From the NCBI GenBank assembly GCA_025464925.1, contig JAODMS010000181.1, positions 1 to 11,144 on the forward strand: a stretch of 11,144 nucleotides of DNA, written 5' to 3'. A program made the position numbers and the translations under genes. Below the pieces are notes generated by a model that did no database searches, was not told where the DNA came from, and was given only the letters and a program-made list of their open reading frames with translations. The DNA is from Arthrobacter sp. Lineage in GTDB: Bacteria > Actinomycetota > Actinomycetes > Actinomycetales > Micrococcaceae. This document shows positions 1 through 6,623 of the stretch, piece after piece. The stretch's first letter is position 1. The number at the start of each line of letters is the position of its first letter.

Positions 1-395
1 CCTACGAGCAGGTTCCCACGGCACGGATCCTGGAGGTCATCCGCAGCGTCGGCAGCCCCTCCCTGGGTATCTGCAGCGATCCCGCCAACACCGTGGCGGC
101 GCTGGAGTCCCCGCGTGAGGTGATTGACGCCGTCGCGCCCTATGTCCTCAACATGCACATCAAAGACTTTGCGTTCAGCCGCAAGGAGGGGTGGGTCGGG
201 TTTACATACTCCGGCGCTCCCCTCGGCGAGGGCCTTCTCGACTATGACTACATGGCCGGAAAGCTTCAGCCCAAAGAAAGAAACATCAACCAGATCATCG
301 AGCACTGGCTGCCGTGGCAGGGCTCCGAAGACGAGACCATCCGCCTCGAAAACCAGTGGACCCGGCAAAGCCTCGATTTCCTAAGGAGCAAGTGA
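1..395 (+). CDS. Sugar phosphate isomerase/epimerase-like TIM-barrel protein, 3' part only
   Basis: The reading frame is open from position 3 to the TGA at 393-395, so the gene starts upstream of the window; about 130 C-terminal residues are seen. The segments LGICSDPANTV and MHIKDFAF match the usual late beta-strands of xylose-isomerase-like TIM-barrel (AP endonuclease 2 superfamily) enzymes, where the Asp and the HIKD His and Lys/Asp lie in the metal and substrate pocket. A GEG-type motif (APLGEGLLDY) follows, as in this family. The next gene begins 1 nt after the stop and its ribosome binding site (AAGGAG, 383-388) lies inside this gene, so the two are one operon. The partner resembles ApnO. 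In D-apiose catabolism an ApnO partner can be a decarboxylase that, as I recall, is also of TIM-barrel type (OiaC), so that role is possible but inferred. Otherwise it is a generic ketose/sugar-phosphate epimerase. Confidence 0.8.
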   Translation, partial: YEQVPTARILEVIRSVGSPSLGICSDPANTVAALESPREVIDAVAPYVLNMHIKDFAFSRKEGWVGFTYSGAPLGEGLLDYDYMAGKLQPKERNINQIIEHWLPWQGSEDETIRLENQWTRQSLDFLRSK

Positions 396-396
396 A

Positions 397-1257
397 ATGT
401 CAGCAGAACAATTGACCGTCGCCGTCATCGGGGCCGGAGGCAAAATGGGGCTGCGTGTTTCAGCCAACCTCCAGAAGAGCGCCCACCACGTCTTCTACAG
501 CGAGAACTCGCCCGCCGGCCAGGAGCGCGTCAGCGCCGAGGGACGCGAGATCAGCAGCACCGAGGACGCCGTCAAGGCCGCCGACGTCGTGATCCTCGCC
601 GTCACCGACACCGTCCTGGGCGTCGTTTCCCAGGGTGTGGTTCCCCAGATGAAGTCCGGAGCCATCCTGCTCACGCTTGACCCCGCCGCCGCCTACGCCG
701 GACTTTTGGCCAAGCGCGAGGACGTCGTCCAGGCCGTGGCCCACCCGTGCCACCCCTCCGTGTTCCTGGAACGCACCACCAAGGAGGAATGGGCCGACAC
801 CTTCGGCGGCCAGGGCGCCCCCCAGAACGTGGTCGCCGCGATCGACGAGGACGCCGCCGAGGCCACCCGGGCCGCCGCCGAGGCCACCATCAGGGTCATC
901 TACGCTCCCGTGATCGACGTCCACTGGGTCACCGTGAAGCAGCTCGCCATCCTGGAACCCACGCTCGTGGAGACCGTGGCCTGCATGATCGGCACGCTGC
1001 TGAATGAGGCACTCCACGAGACCGTGCACACCGCCGGCGTGCCCGAGGAAGCAGCCAAGGCGATGCTGTTCGGCCACGTCCAGATCGCCCTGACCAACGC
1101 CCTGCGCGGCTCCAACCCGTTCTCCGAGGCCTGCGAAATCGCCATCCAGTACGGCAAGGACACCATCATCAAGGACGACTGGAAGAAGATCTTCGACGAC
1201 TCCGAGCTGGACAGCGTCATTGCCAAAATGCTCAAGCTGGACGCCATCAAGCGCTGA
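397..1257 (+). CDS. NAD-dependent dehydrogenase with phosphogluconate dehydrogenase-like C-terminal domain (ApnO-like)
   Basis: This is a complete 286-aa protein with an ATG start and AAGGAG 9 nt upstream. Residues 7-18 (VAVIGAGGKMG) form the Rossmann nucleotide-binding loop. The GGKMG variant, the HPCHPSVF motif at 116-123 and the WVTVKQLAILEPTLVET helix near 177-193 are characters I associate with the family annotated as phosphogluconate dehydrogenase C-terminal domain protein, whose characterised member is D-apionate oxidoisomerase (ApnO). ApnO converts D-apionate to 3-oxo-isoapionate in apiose breakdown. The length fits that family. The protein is soluble and cytoplasmic, with no signal peptide. 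It is translated right behind the TIM-barrel gene, so the pair probably handles two consecutive steps of branched-chain sugar-acid breakdown. The enzyme class is fairly sure; the exact substrate is inference, and other tetronate or sugar-acid dehydrogenases in this family cannot be excluded. Confidence 0.75.
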   Translation: MSAEQLTVAVIGAGGKMGLRVSANLQKSAHHVFYSENSPAGQERVSAEGREISSTEDAVKAADVVILAVTDTVLGVVSQGVVPQMKSGAILLTLDPAAAYAGLLAKREDVVQAVAHPCHPSVFLERTTKEEWADTFGGQGAPQNVVAAIDEDAAEATRAAAEATIRVIYAPVIDVHWVTVKQLAILEPTLVETVACMIGTLLNEALHETVHTAGVPEEAAKAMLFGHVQIALTNALRGSNPFSEACEIAIQYGKDTIIKDDWKKIFDDSELDSVIAKMLKLDAIKR

Positions 1258-1280
1258 GTCCGGCCGGCTGCGGCGCGGCC

Positions 1281-1300
1281 GCCCCGTGCATTGCAACGGG
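1281..1300 (+). terminator. Weak hairpin behind the sugar-catabolic operon
   Basis: CCCGT (1283-1287) pairs with ACGGG (1296-1300) around an 8-nt loop, 25 nt after the dehydrogenase stop. There is no T-run, so this is at best a weak or Rho-assisted end signal. Confidence 0.25.
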
Positions 1301-1499
1301 CGGGACGCCACAGTCTCCGGAGGAAGCTCCGTCAGCACAGCCGAGGGCCAGCGGCGGCCACCCCGGGCGGGCGTCTCTGCTTTCCCGTAGCGGGTGACGA
1401 TCCTCTGCCGGAGGCATACTCGGATGTCTGGGAGTGGCTGAATAACGGTGGATCCGGGGTTGGCCTGACACGCCGGGCCGTGTCTGGCGGGAAGGACCG

Positions 1500-1645
1500 A
1501 TCATGAGCGGAACCATGGATCCCATGTTGGTGACGCCCTTCTCCAGCCCGCCGAACATGATCGACATGCGGAGGGATCCTTCCAGGGAGGTCCAGGAATG
1601 TGGGCTTTGGAACGGTTGCGATGACAGGACGTTTTGACGAGGCGG
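1500..1645 (-). pseudogene. Possible remnant of a membrane-protein gene, broken by a frameshift
   Basis: The stretch 1258-1759 holds no intact gene I can support. On the minus strand a run with strong G/C third positions reads RMSIMFGGLEKGVTNMGSM then VPLMIG (about 1500-1575), hydrophobic and glycine-rich like part of a membrane protein. Just upstream, in another minus frame, RPVIATVPKPTFLDLPG (about 1580-1635) reads equally well and could join it if one frameshift is assumed. Downstream the reading becomes arginine/proline-rich and not protein-like. I do not recognise the family. It may be a decayed gene end or a chance frame. Confidence 0.25.
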
Positions 1646-1759
1646 GGAAATTACTCGGAACATTCCGCACGCATGCTTCCGCAGCGAATGGATCTACCTG
1701 CTCAGCCCACTCGACCGCCACAATCAACCCGCGTTGAGACCGAGAGGAAGGGACATGCG

Positions 1760-2125
1760 ATGTCTGATAACACGCGTACGGTGAACCGCTACCTTGAGGG
1801 TTTCCGCACAAATGATCATGGGCAGATCCTGTCGTGCCTGACAGATGATATCGAGTGGAGAGTGTTCGGCGGCTTCCATCTCAAAGGTAAGGAGGCCTAC
1901 GATGCGGCGATCGAGGGACCCGGCTTCGTGCCCCCTCCGCAGCTGGAGGTCGTGCGGATGGTCGAGCAGGACGATGTGGTCATGGCTGAGCTAGTGGGCT
2001 CGGTGCGACGGGAGAACGGCGAGGTCATGCGGATGTCGATGGCGGAGGTCTTCGTCATGCGCGACGGCAAGATCGCCGAACGCCGGGCATGGGTTGTCGA
2101 GCTGACCGAGAACGACTTCCGTTGA
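1760..2125 (+). CDS. SnoaL-like / NTF2-like small protein
   Basis: This is a 121-aa protein. The ATG at 1760 is chosen because GAGGAAGGGA (1744-1753) sits just upstream and the family N-terminus (helix with NRYLEGFRTND) begins here; the frame is open to 1634, but that extra part is not protein-like. The order helix (res 5-20), IEWRVFGGFHLKGKEAYDAAI (about 31-51), then beta strands with VVMAELVGSV and MAEVFVMRDGKIAERRAWV is the cone-shaped NTF2/SnoaL fold. The final strand pattern F.MRDGKI.ER is the classic ending of this family. Such proteins bind or turn over small hydrophobic ligands (limonene epoxide hydrolase, ketosteroid isomerase, polyketide cyclase relatives), but most are uncharacterised, and nothing here fixes a substrate. 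It stands alone with no operon partner. Confidence 0.8.
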   Translation: MSDNTRTVNRYLEGFRTNDHGQILSCLTDDIEWRVFGGFHLKGKEAYDAAIEGPGFVPPPQLEVVRMVEQDDVVMAELVGSVRRENGEVMRMSMAEVFVMRDGKIAERRAWVVELTENDFR

Positions 2126-2288
2126 GACCGGCCTAAGACGGGAAACCGACGATCATCGGGTATGAAGTCCAGGCTGCACCGATGCTCTATCTGCGGACGG
2201 GGCAAATTAGAGCGGCCGGGATGTAGAGGTTAAGAATTTTCTCCGCGGGCGGCCTGTGGCGGTGGGGGCAAGTAGGCACCGCAGCTTC

Positions 2289-2314
2289 GGTTAGCTCCAT
2301 GGCTAACCCCTTTT
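2289..2314 (+). terminator. Hairpin with short T-run
   Basis: GGTTAGC (2289-2295) and GCTAACC (2302-2308) form a perfect 7-bp stem with a 6-nt loop, followed by CCTTTT. It lies about 165 nt beyond the SnoaL-like gene and could be its terminator, though the distance and short T-run leave this uncertain. The inverted repeat could also be a protein-binding site. Confidence 0.35.
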
Positions 2315-2371
2315 GGAGTTCAGGTAGCCCGCGCTTTTTGAGTTGTTCTCGCTCTAGGGGTCTCGCTTGGG

Positions 2372-2453
2372 TTTGCTCTCCAAATGGGGGTCATCAACCG
2401 CTACCAGATCATCATCAAGGACTCACCCATTGTGAATGATCCCCATCAGTGCT
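2372..2453 (+). pseudogene. Scrap of the C-terminal end of a helicase or type ISP restriction-modification enzyme
   Basis: On the plus strand, 2372-2453 reads FALQMGVINRYQIIIKD followed by SPIVNDPHQ. Large DEAD-box helicases and type ISP restriction-modification enzymes commonly end with a pattern like ALEWVIDRYQV..DK.SGIVNDPN, and the match is good, with ALQ, VI.RYQI, a K-D pair and IVNDP all in place. The frame upstream (ALGVSL) and downstream (to the TAA just before 2501) is not protein-like, so only about 25 codons survive. Its right edge lies within a few bases of the point where the minus-strand GIY-YIG-like gene loses similarity, which marks a recombination junction near 2446-2458. Identification is from memory of the motif. 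Confidence 0.4.
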
Positions 2454-2668
2454 GCTCCTATGTACATGATGGGAGCTTTGTCGACCCACCGGCGGTATAA
2501 GTGCGAGCTCGGACGAGTCGCCGGGTCTTTCCGGTACGTTCCGCCCGTGCTGTTATCGAGGAACGAAAGCGGGCCGCTGCCTGGCCGGAGGATGACATAG
2601 ACACCGAACTCCTTAGGCGGCTCTAGGCGGTTCATGGTCCAAAAGTTTCTGGGTTCCTCGAAGTCCAT
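2423..2668 (-). pseudogene. GIY-YIG nuclease-like protein, truncated after the YIG motif
   Basis: The minus-strand frame encodes 81 aa. FGVYVILRPGSGPLSFLDNS (about res 21-40), GGTYRKDPA, RRWVDKAPIMYIG (about 59-71) follow the order GVY ... P.FL..S.GG..K.DP ... WV..A.V.YIGKA seen in a family of GIY-YIG-like proteins, with the two GIY and YIG elements on the first and second beta strands. In that family an arginine-rich helix follows YIG and the protein is longer. Here it ends with LMGIIHNG and a stop, so the catalytic Arg and Glu half is missing. The start is the first in-frame ATG after a TGA about 33 nt upstream; no good ribosome binding site is seen. It is most likely a non-functional 5' fragment cut by the junction described for the plus-strand helicase scrap. 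Confidence 0.5.
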
Positions 2669-2814
2669 ATCTTCAAGAGCTGCCAGGCAAGCATGGGTTC
2701 AGTGTTGCAGGTCTCCCGCTGAGCATGCGAACGGAGTACTCGAAGACGCACATCAATAACGACCGGTGGTGGCTTGGGGGTAGCGGTGTGGGTGTCATCG
2801 TACGCGAGGTTGTT

Positions 2815-3648
2815 TCAAAGAGTCAGGCGGTTGGTTCCCGTGGTGCCATCCCGGTAGGTCACTTCGACCTCAATGCCATTTGTCGCCGCGTTCTGCAGTT
2901 CATTTCCCGGCAGCCAGAGAGCGAAGCGTCCCTGGGATACGGTCGCTGTCACCTTTTCGCGGGCTCGGCTCCTATAGATGACCCCTACAACCTCGGAGCC
3001 TGCGGAGCCGGCCGCCAGAGAAATGTTGCCGGCGCTCATGGTGCCGGTTCCCAGATCCGTGGCGGTCAGTTCGCGAGGTCCGGGTGCGGCATAGCCGGCC
3101 GGTTTTCCTACCGAGCCGATCATGCCCTTGTTGAACAGGGAGGCGGAGTCATCGGTGATGCACATTGCCGAGAACCCGTCCGTTCCCGTGAGTACGACCG
3201 TGGTCCACGCGCCGCGGCGCTCAGCGATCGCCAGCTCGGCAGTGTCGACGTCGCCGGCGTACATTCCGCCTCCTGTGTCCTGCTGGGATGCGCGGCACTC
3301 GGCAGCGGCGCTGGTGCGCTCCTGCCCGGTCAGGCCGGCAGGAGCGGCCGTCCAGCTGGCAAATGCCGGGTCGCCACCTGAGAGGGGCGGCAGGATAATC
3401 AGGCCGGCGGTGGCTGCGGCCACCATTCCGGCGGCCACGGCGGCCCTGCGGGCGGCCCGTGCGGTGCTTCCCGGTGGACGGCGTCGGCCGGGAATGGTTG
3501 AGGTTGTGGGGTGCTGCCGTGCCGGCGCCGGGTCGGTGGAACGGATGCGTTGAAGATCGGCGCGGGCCCGTCGCGTATCGGCGGGGCGCCGGTGGTCGGC
3601 GGCGTCGAGCGATCGAAGCAGGCCGTCAAGGTCCTGGTTGCCGGTCAT
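2815..3648 (-). CDS. Single-pass membrane protein, probable anti-sigma factor partner of the ECF sigma gene
   Basis: This 277-aa protein starts at an ATG that overlaps the sigma factor stop codon as ATGA (3645-3648), so translation is coupled. Residues 1-67 are charged and would be cytoplasmic; residues about 69-90 (RAAVAAGMVAAATAGLIILP) form one membrane segment preceded by several arginines; the rest is an extracytoplasmic domain with two cysteines (CRASQ near 118, MCITDD near 161) and alternating strand-like segments ending in VEVTYRDGTTGTNRLTL. The position directly behind an ECF sigma gene and the topology fit an anti-sigma factor or surface sensor. The zinc-binding HxxxCxxC motif of ZAS anti-sigma factors is absent, so it is an atypical member. 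The family is not recognised beyond this. The gene is intact even though its upstream partner carries a frameshift. Confidence 0.7.
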   Translation of the reverse strand: MTGNQDLDGLLRSLDAADHRRPADTRRARADLQRIRSTDPAPARQHPTTSTIPGRRRPPGSTARAARRAAVAAGMVAAATAGLIILPPLSGGDPAFASWTAAPAGLTGQERTSAAAECRASQQDTGGGMYAGDVDTAELAIAERRGAWTTVVLTGTDGFSAMCITDDSASLFNKGMIGSVGKPAGYAAPGPRELTATDLGTGTMSAGNISLAAGSAGSEVVGVIYRSRAREKVTATVSQGRFALWLPGNELQNAATNGIEVEVTYRDGTTGTNRLTL

Positions 3649-4210
3649 GGCGTGGTGGTCCTTTCAAGGGAGGCTGCTGGCGTGCCGGTGGCCTGGGGGA
3701 GGTGTTTGAGAAGGAGCCGAAGTGTCCGGCGGGCACGGCTCAGCCGCAGACGGAATGCGACCGGTGAGATGCCGAGCACGGCGGCTGCCTGCGGTGCGTT
3801 GAGGTCTTCGAAGACAGCGAGGCCCAATGCCTCCTGACGGACCTCCGAGAGGAGCCGCCACGCTCTTCTCAGGTCCACGCGGTTCAGGACCAGGTCGGCG
3901 TCCGCGTCAGGGTAGGGCGCCGCTGCGGCATCGGCGAGCCCGTACACCGAGTGCCTGGCGGCGCTGTTCGCCCCGTTGTGTTCAGCAAAATGTTCCGGGC
4001 GACGCCGAAGATCCAGGCCCGCGCGTCCCCATGGAGGCCCGGCAACTCATCGAGGCGACGCCACACGACAAGGAACGCCTCGGCGACGACGTCTTCGGCG
4101 TGGTCCGGGTGTGCGCGGCGTTGGACAAATCTGATCAGGTCCGGATAGGCCGCTTCATACAGCGATCTGAAGGTGTGCTCCCGGTCCGGAGTACGCGAAA
4201 GGTGGCTCAT
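3645..4210 (-). pseudogene. ECF sigma-70 family RNA polymerase sigma factor, with one internal frameshift
   Basis: Region 2 is clear from the ATG at 4210: residues about 14-77 include FRSLYEAAYPDLIRFVQRRA, DHAEDVVAEAFLVVWRR and ARAWIFGVARNILLN, the core-binding and -10 recognition helices. Region 4 is clear in a different frame from about 3977 to 3645: RRAWRLLSEVRQEALGLAVF, DLNAPQAAAVLGISPVAFRLRLSRARRTL, the -35 recognition helix-turn-helix. Reading ...NILLN AAC AC? AAC GGG GCG AAC..., one base is missing near 3977-3979; restoring it gives NTNGANSAARHSVYGLADA through the linker. Restored length is about 188 aa, normal for the family. The 3' end overlaps the membrane-protein start by ATGA. The gene may be broken in the cell, or this may be a sequencing error; nothing like a slippery heptamer is present to suggest programmed frameshifting. 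Confidence 0.85.
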
Positions 4211-4555
4211 GCCCTATACCTGTCCGCCACCTGACCAAGTGTGTCGCAAAGCAGGCCCGGGTTGTTGGTCGGAGCCCGGAGCCTGTTTCCGATGGCGGAA
4301 TGACCAGCTGGAGTAGAGTCGTCGCGTGGACCCGTCGTGGACGATGACAGGACCGACGGCTGGTGGCCCGGTTGCTGACCGACCATCGCCAGCCAGGTTG
4401 CTTGAAGCGAAGGCGAGGGTCGGCGTCGAGGACTGTTGCGAACCTGTGGAGACGCGGGATTTCGTGTCGGTGGGTGCTGTCGAACCCGTGCGTGCGACAG
4501 GGGGCCGAAGCCTTGTCGTAGGCTGAATCCCACACGCGATGGACAGGAGGCTGAG
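4211..4555. other. Intergenic region between two divergent genes
   Basis: This 345-nt stretch separates the minus-strand sigma factor and the plus-strand AlkD-like gene and must hold both promoters. TAGGCT (4519-4524) is a fair -10 for the AlkD-like gene, but no good -35 stands at the right distance. No convincing gene, repeat or RNA is seen; frames open here lack ribosome binding sites and natural composition. Confidence 0.3.
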
Positions 4556-5242
4556 GTGGCCCAGACGACGGTGACCGGGATGACGGTGGCCGAGGTGATG
4601 GCCGGGCTGGCCGCGCTTGAGGACCCGAAGACCCGCGAGGTGAACGCCAAGCACGGTGACGACCACGGGGTGAACCTCAGCAAGCTGCGCGCGTTCGCCA
4701 AGCGGCTAAAGACCCAGCAGGAGCTTGCACGCGAGCTGTGGGAGACCGGTGATACCGCGGCGCGACTGTTGGCGATTCTGATCTGCCGTCCGAGGGTGTT
4801 CGAGCGTGATGAGTTGGACGTCATGTTGCGCGAGGCGCGCACCCCCAAGGTGCACGACTGGCTTGTGAACTACGTGGTGAAGAAGAACCCGCACGCTGAG
4901 GTGCTGCGCCTGGCCTGGTCCGCCGATCCGGATCCAGTGGTCGCGAGTGCCGGCTGGGCGCTGACCACCGAACGTGTGGGGAAGAAGCCTGAGGGCCTCG
5001 ACCTCGCTGGACTGCTCGACGTCATCGAGGCGGAGATGAAAGACGCTCCGGACCGCCTGCAGTGGGCGATGAACCACTGCCTGGCCCAGATCGGGATCGA
5101 GCACGCCGAGCACCGCGCCCGTGCGATCGACATCGGTGAGCGCCTGGAGGTGCTCAAGGACTACCCGACACCGCCGAACTGCACGTCTCCGTTCGCGCCT
5201 CTCTGGATCACCGAGATGGTGGACCGACAGCGCGATAAGTAA
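4556..5242 (+). CDS. DNA alkylation repair protein (AlkD-like, HEAT-repeat fold)
   Basis: This is a 228-aa protein. The GTG at 4556 is chosen because CAGGAGG (4544-4550) lies 5 nt before it and the family N-terminus begins here (VAEVMAGLAALEDPKTREVN); the open frame upstream is arginine/cysteine-rich filler. Segments such as HGDDHGVNLSKLRAFAKRLK, TGDTAARLLAILICRP, EARTPKVHDWLVNYVVKKNP, DPDPVVASAGWALTTERV and DRLQWAMNHCLAQIGIEH are paired helices of the ALK/HEAT repeat type. The family (PF08713) includes AlkC/AlkD glycosylases that remove alkylated purines from DNA using exposed tryptophans and an Asp; the Trp/Asp-rich helices fit, but I cannot assign each catalytic residue by eye. It is cytoplasmic and monocistronic. 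Length is usual for the family. It may act on a substrate other than alkylated DNA. Confidence 0.8.
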   Translation: MAQTTVTGMTVAEVMAGLAALEDPKTREVNAKHGDDHGVNLSKLRAFAKRLKTQQELARELWETGDTAARLLAILICRPRVFERDELDVMLREARTPKVHDWLVNYVVKKNPHAEVLRLAWSADPDPVVASAGWALTTERVGKKPEGLDLAGLLDVIEAEMKDAPDRLQWAMNHCLAQIGIEHAEHRARAIDIGERLEVLKDYPTPPNCTSPFAPLWITEMVDRQRDK

Positions 5243-5248
5243 GAGGTT

Positions 5249-5288
5249 CCGCGCTCACGCCTCGTACTGCTACTCGCTCACAGCGCGG
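5249..5288 (+). terminator. Inverted repeat behind the AlkD-like gene
   Basis: CCGCGCT (5249-5255) and AGCGCGG (5282-5288) are perfect 7-bp complements starting 7 nt after the stop. The loop is long (26 nt) and no T-run follows, so the terminator role is tentative. Confidence 0.25.
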
Positions 5289-5307
5289 CACCCGATACGA
5301 ACCGGCC

Positions 5308-5466
5308 GCGGGGGGGGCATCACGTCCCCTTCGGTACGCCGGGCCGGCACGAAACGACCCCTCCGAGATCGGCCCCGCCCTGAGCGCGGAGCAGTGGGCT
5401 GATTTTGAGGCCACCGTCACCGCGACTGTCACCTGCGCCGACGCCGCACGCCCGCCCGCGACACCT
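5308..5466 (+). pseudogene. C-terminal scrap of an unrecognised protein
   Basis: In the frame through position 5338 the reading RYAGPARNDPSEIGPALSAE then QWADFEATVTATVTCADAAR has natural composition and strongly G/C third positions. It has no start or ribosome binding site, it begins out of non-coding DNA after the AlkD-like gene, and it loses protein-like quality after PPATPEPTLSRW. I do not recognise the family. It is best read as a surviving internal or C-terminal piece of a deleted gene. Confidence 0.3.
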
Positions 5467-5504
5467 GAACCCACATTGAGCCGCTGGGGTGGGTGGTGTG
5501 CACC

Positions 5505-5542
5505 TTCCCGACAAGTGTTGATCGCTCATTGTTTGTCGGGAA
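5505..5542. promoter_or_regulatory. 10-bp inverted repeat, possible operator or hairpin
   Basis: TTCCCGACAA (5505-5514) and TTGTCGGGAA (5533-5542) are perfect complements 18 nt apart. It lies directly before the membrane-segment scrap. It could be a repressor site or a recombinase site; no role can be assigned. Confidence 0.35.
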
Positions 5543-5570
5543 CCCACTCATATCGCCGGAAACCTCGTCG

Positions 5571-5880
5571 TCCCACCGCCTGCTGGTCATGGCAGTCATT
5601 GGCGGCGTCGTCCTGGTCACTCTGATCGGGCTCGGGGTGTACGGGCTGATCGTCGGCCCACCCAAGGGCTCCTCGTCAGCGACGTCATCCGGCGGATCCT
5701 CGGCCCGGGGCTCACCCCCGAACAGCAGCAGTGGGTTCCACAGGCAGAACTGGCAAAACTGGCGAAGATCGCCCTCCGTGCATGAACCGGGCGATGCTGC
5801 AAGAGCAAAAGAAGGCCGGGAAGGACCCGGTCTGCGGGAACACCTAGGCCGGCGAGTCTGTTGCGCTACCCGGTGAGGTC
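5571..5880 (+). pseudogene. Scrap of a single-pass membrane protein, decaying after the transmembrane segment
   Basis: The frame beginning at 5493 contains one excellent membrane helix, HRLLVMAVIGGVVLVTLIGL then GVYGLIVGPP (about 5574-5664), followed by a Ser/Gly/Pro linker (GSSSATSSGGSSARG). This helix plus Ser/Pro linker is the N-terminal layout of small membrane proteins found in actinobacterial conjugative elements. After the linker the frame turns into low-quality sequence, while MNRAMLQEQKKAGKDPVCGN (about 5781-5840) and LTPEQQQWVPQAELAKLAKI (about 5718-5765) read better in the two other frames, so frameshifts have probably occurred. The likely original function, part of a conjugation or plasmid module, is inference only. 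Confidence 0.35.
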
Positions 5881-5981
5881 CTGTTCGTGGGTCGATACAC
5901 GGGCGTAGCCGAGGAGGGTGCGGCTTTGCCCGCGCCACAACTTGGGGACGAACGCGACTCTTCCGACGAGCAAAGAACGCG

Positions 5982-6004
5982 TACAATTGTGAGCGATTAG
6001 GAGG
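5982..6004 (+). promoter_or_regulatory. Promoter -10 box, overlapping palindrome and ribosome binding site of the MNT-HEPN operon
   Basis: TACAAT (5982-5987) is a good -10 box; a weak -35 (CTCTTC or TTCCGA, about 5958-5965) lies 15-18 nt upstream. The 8-bp palindrome ACAATTGT (5983-5990) covers the -10 and could be an operator. AGGAGG (5999-6004) precedes the ATG at 6012 by 7 nt. The predicted leader is under 20 nt. Confidence 0.5.
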
Positions 6005-6011
6005 TTAGGTT

Positions 6012-6623
6012 ATGCAGTTGCAAAACCCGTTGCGGGCCATCTGCCCCACGCTCGAGGCCGACGTTCTCCTAGCGCTGGCCGATGGGACACCCAGCACCCC
6101 TGGCGCTCTCGTGCGCGAGCGAGGTGTCCACGGCTCGATTTCCGGCGTGCGCCGTTGCCTGGAACGGCTGGAGGAGAACGGCGTCGTAGACGCCGGCCAC
6201 CTTGGCAACCGAGTCGAATACTCACTGAACGCCCAGCACATGCTTGCCGGTCTGGTCGTTGAGGCGTCGAGGGCGACGGAGCGATTCACCCGGTTTCTGG
6301 CCGACCAAATCTCCCGATGGAGCGAGCAGCCGATGCAGGTCACTCTGTTCGGTTCCGCGGCCCGCCGCGAGATGCGCAACGATTCGGACATAGATCTGCT
6401 GTTCGTTGTCCCCGACGGGGCCAGTGACCAGCTGTACGAAGCCATCAGTGACCTAGCCGTCGACGCGTACCGCCTCACCGGCAACGACGTCCGTCCGATG
6501 GTCTACGAGGTATCCGAAGTCCACCGCGCACCGGTCTTCGACTCGATCGACCGCGATGGCGTCCACATCTTCGGGAACCGCCACTGGCTTTCGCGCCGGC
6601 TCCACACGCTGGCGGTCGCCTGA
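6012..6623 (+). CDS. Winged-helix nucleotidyltransferase, MNT-type antitoxin-like
   Basis: This is a 203-aa protein with ATG start and AGGAGG 7 nt upstream. Residues about 8-85 form a winged helix-turn-helix, with ISGVRRCLERLEENGVV as recognition helix and turn. Residues about 108-185 form a minimal nucleotidyltransferase domain: FGSAARREMRNDSDIDLLFV gives the exact GS-x10-DxD signature (G114, S115, D126, D128), the two Asp binding metal. In characterised MNT-HEPN pairs (MntA-HepT) this enzyme adds AMP groups to a HEPN ribonuclease toxin and silences it. The DNA-binding domain fused here suggests that the protein also represses its own promoter, where a palindrome overlaps the -10. The stop overlaps the next start as TGATG (6621-6625), so the pair is translationally coupled. 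A non-toxin role, such as a nucleotide-linked regulator, is possible. Confidence 0.8.
   Translation: MQLQNPLRAICPTLEADVLLALADGTPSTPGALVRERGVHGSISGVRRCLERLEENGVVDAGHLGNRVEYSLNAQHMLAGLVVEASRATERFTRFLADQISRWSEQPMQVTLFGSAARREMRNDSDIDLLFVVPDGASDQLYEAISDLAVDAYRLTGNDVRPMVYEVSEVHRAPVFDSIDRDGVHIFGNRHWLSRRLHTLAVA

Noticed and set aside
460..1338. Long minus-strand open frame (292 aa) opposite the dehydrogenase
   Set aside because: It is the antisense of a clear gene, glycine/leucine/valine-rich, and has no natural domain; the plus-strand enzyme explains the composition.
2725..3381. Plus-strand open frame (218 aa) opposite the membrane protein
   Set aside because: Arg/Gly/Cys-rich filler with no ribosome binding site. 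The minus-strand frame has a membrane segment, coupling to the sigma gene and better codon use.
3960..3990. Programmed ribosomal frameshift in the sigma factor
   Set aside because: The sequence at the shift (AACACAACGGGG on the minus strand) has no slippery heptamer, so a lost base is the simpler reading.
4207..4848. Minus-strand open frame (213 aa) over the AlkD-like gene start
   Set aside because: Ser/Arg/Pro-rich composition, and its first half lies antisense to the clear AlkD-like gene.
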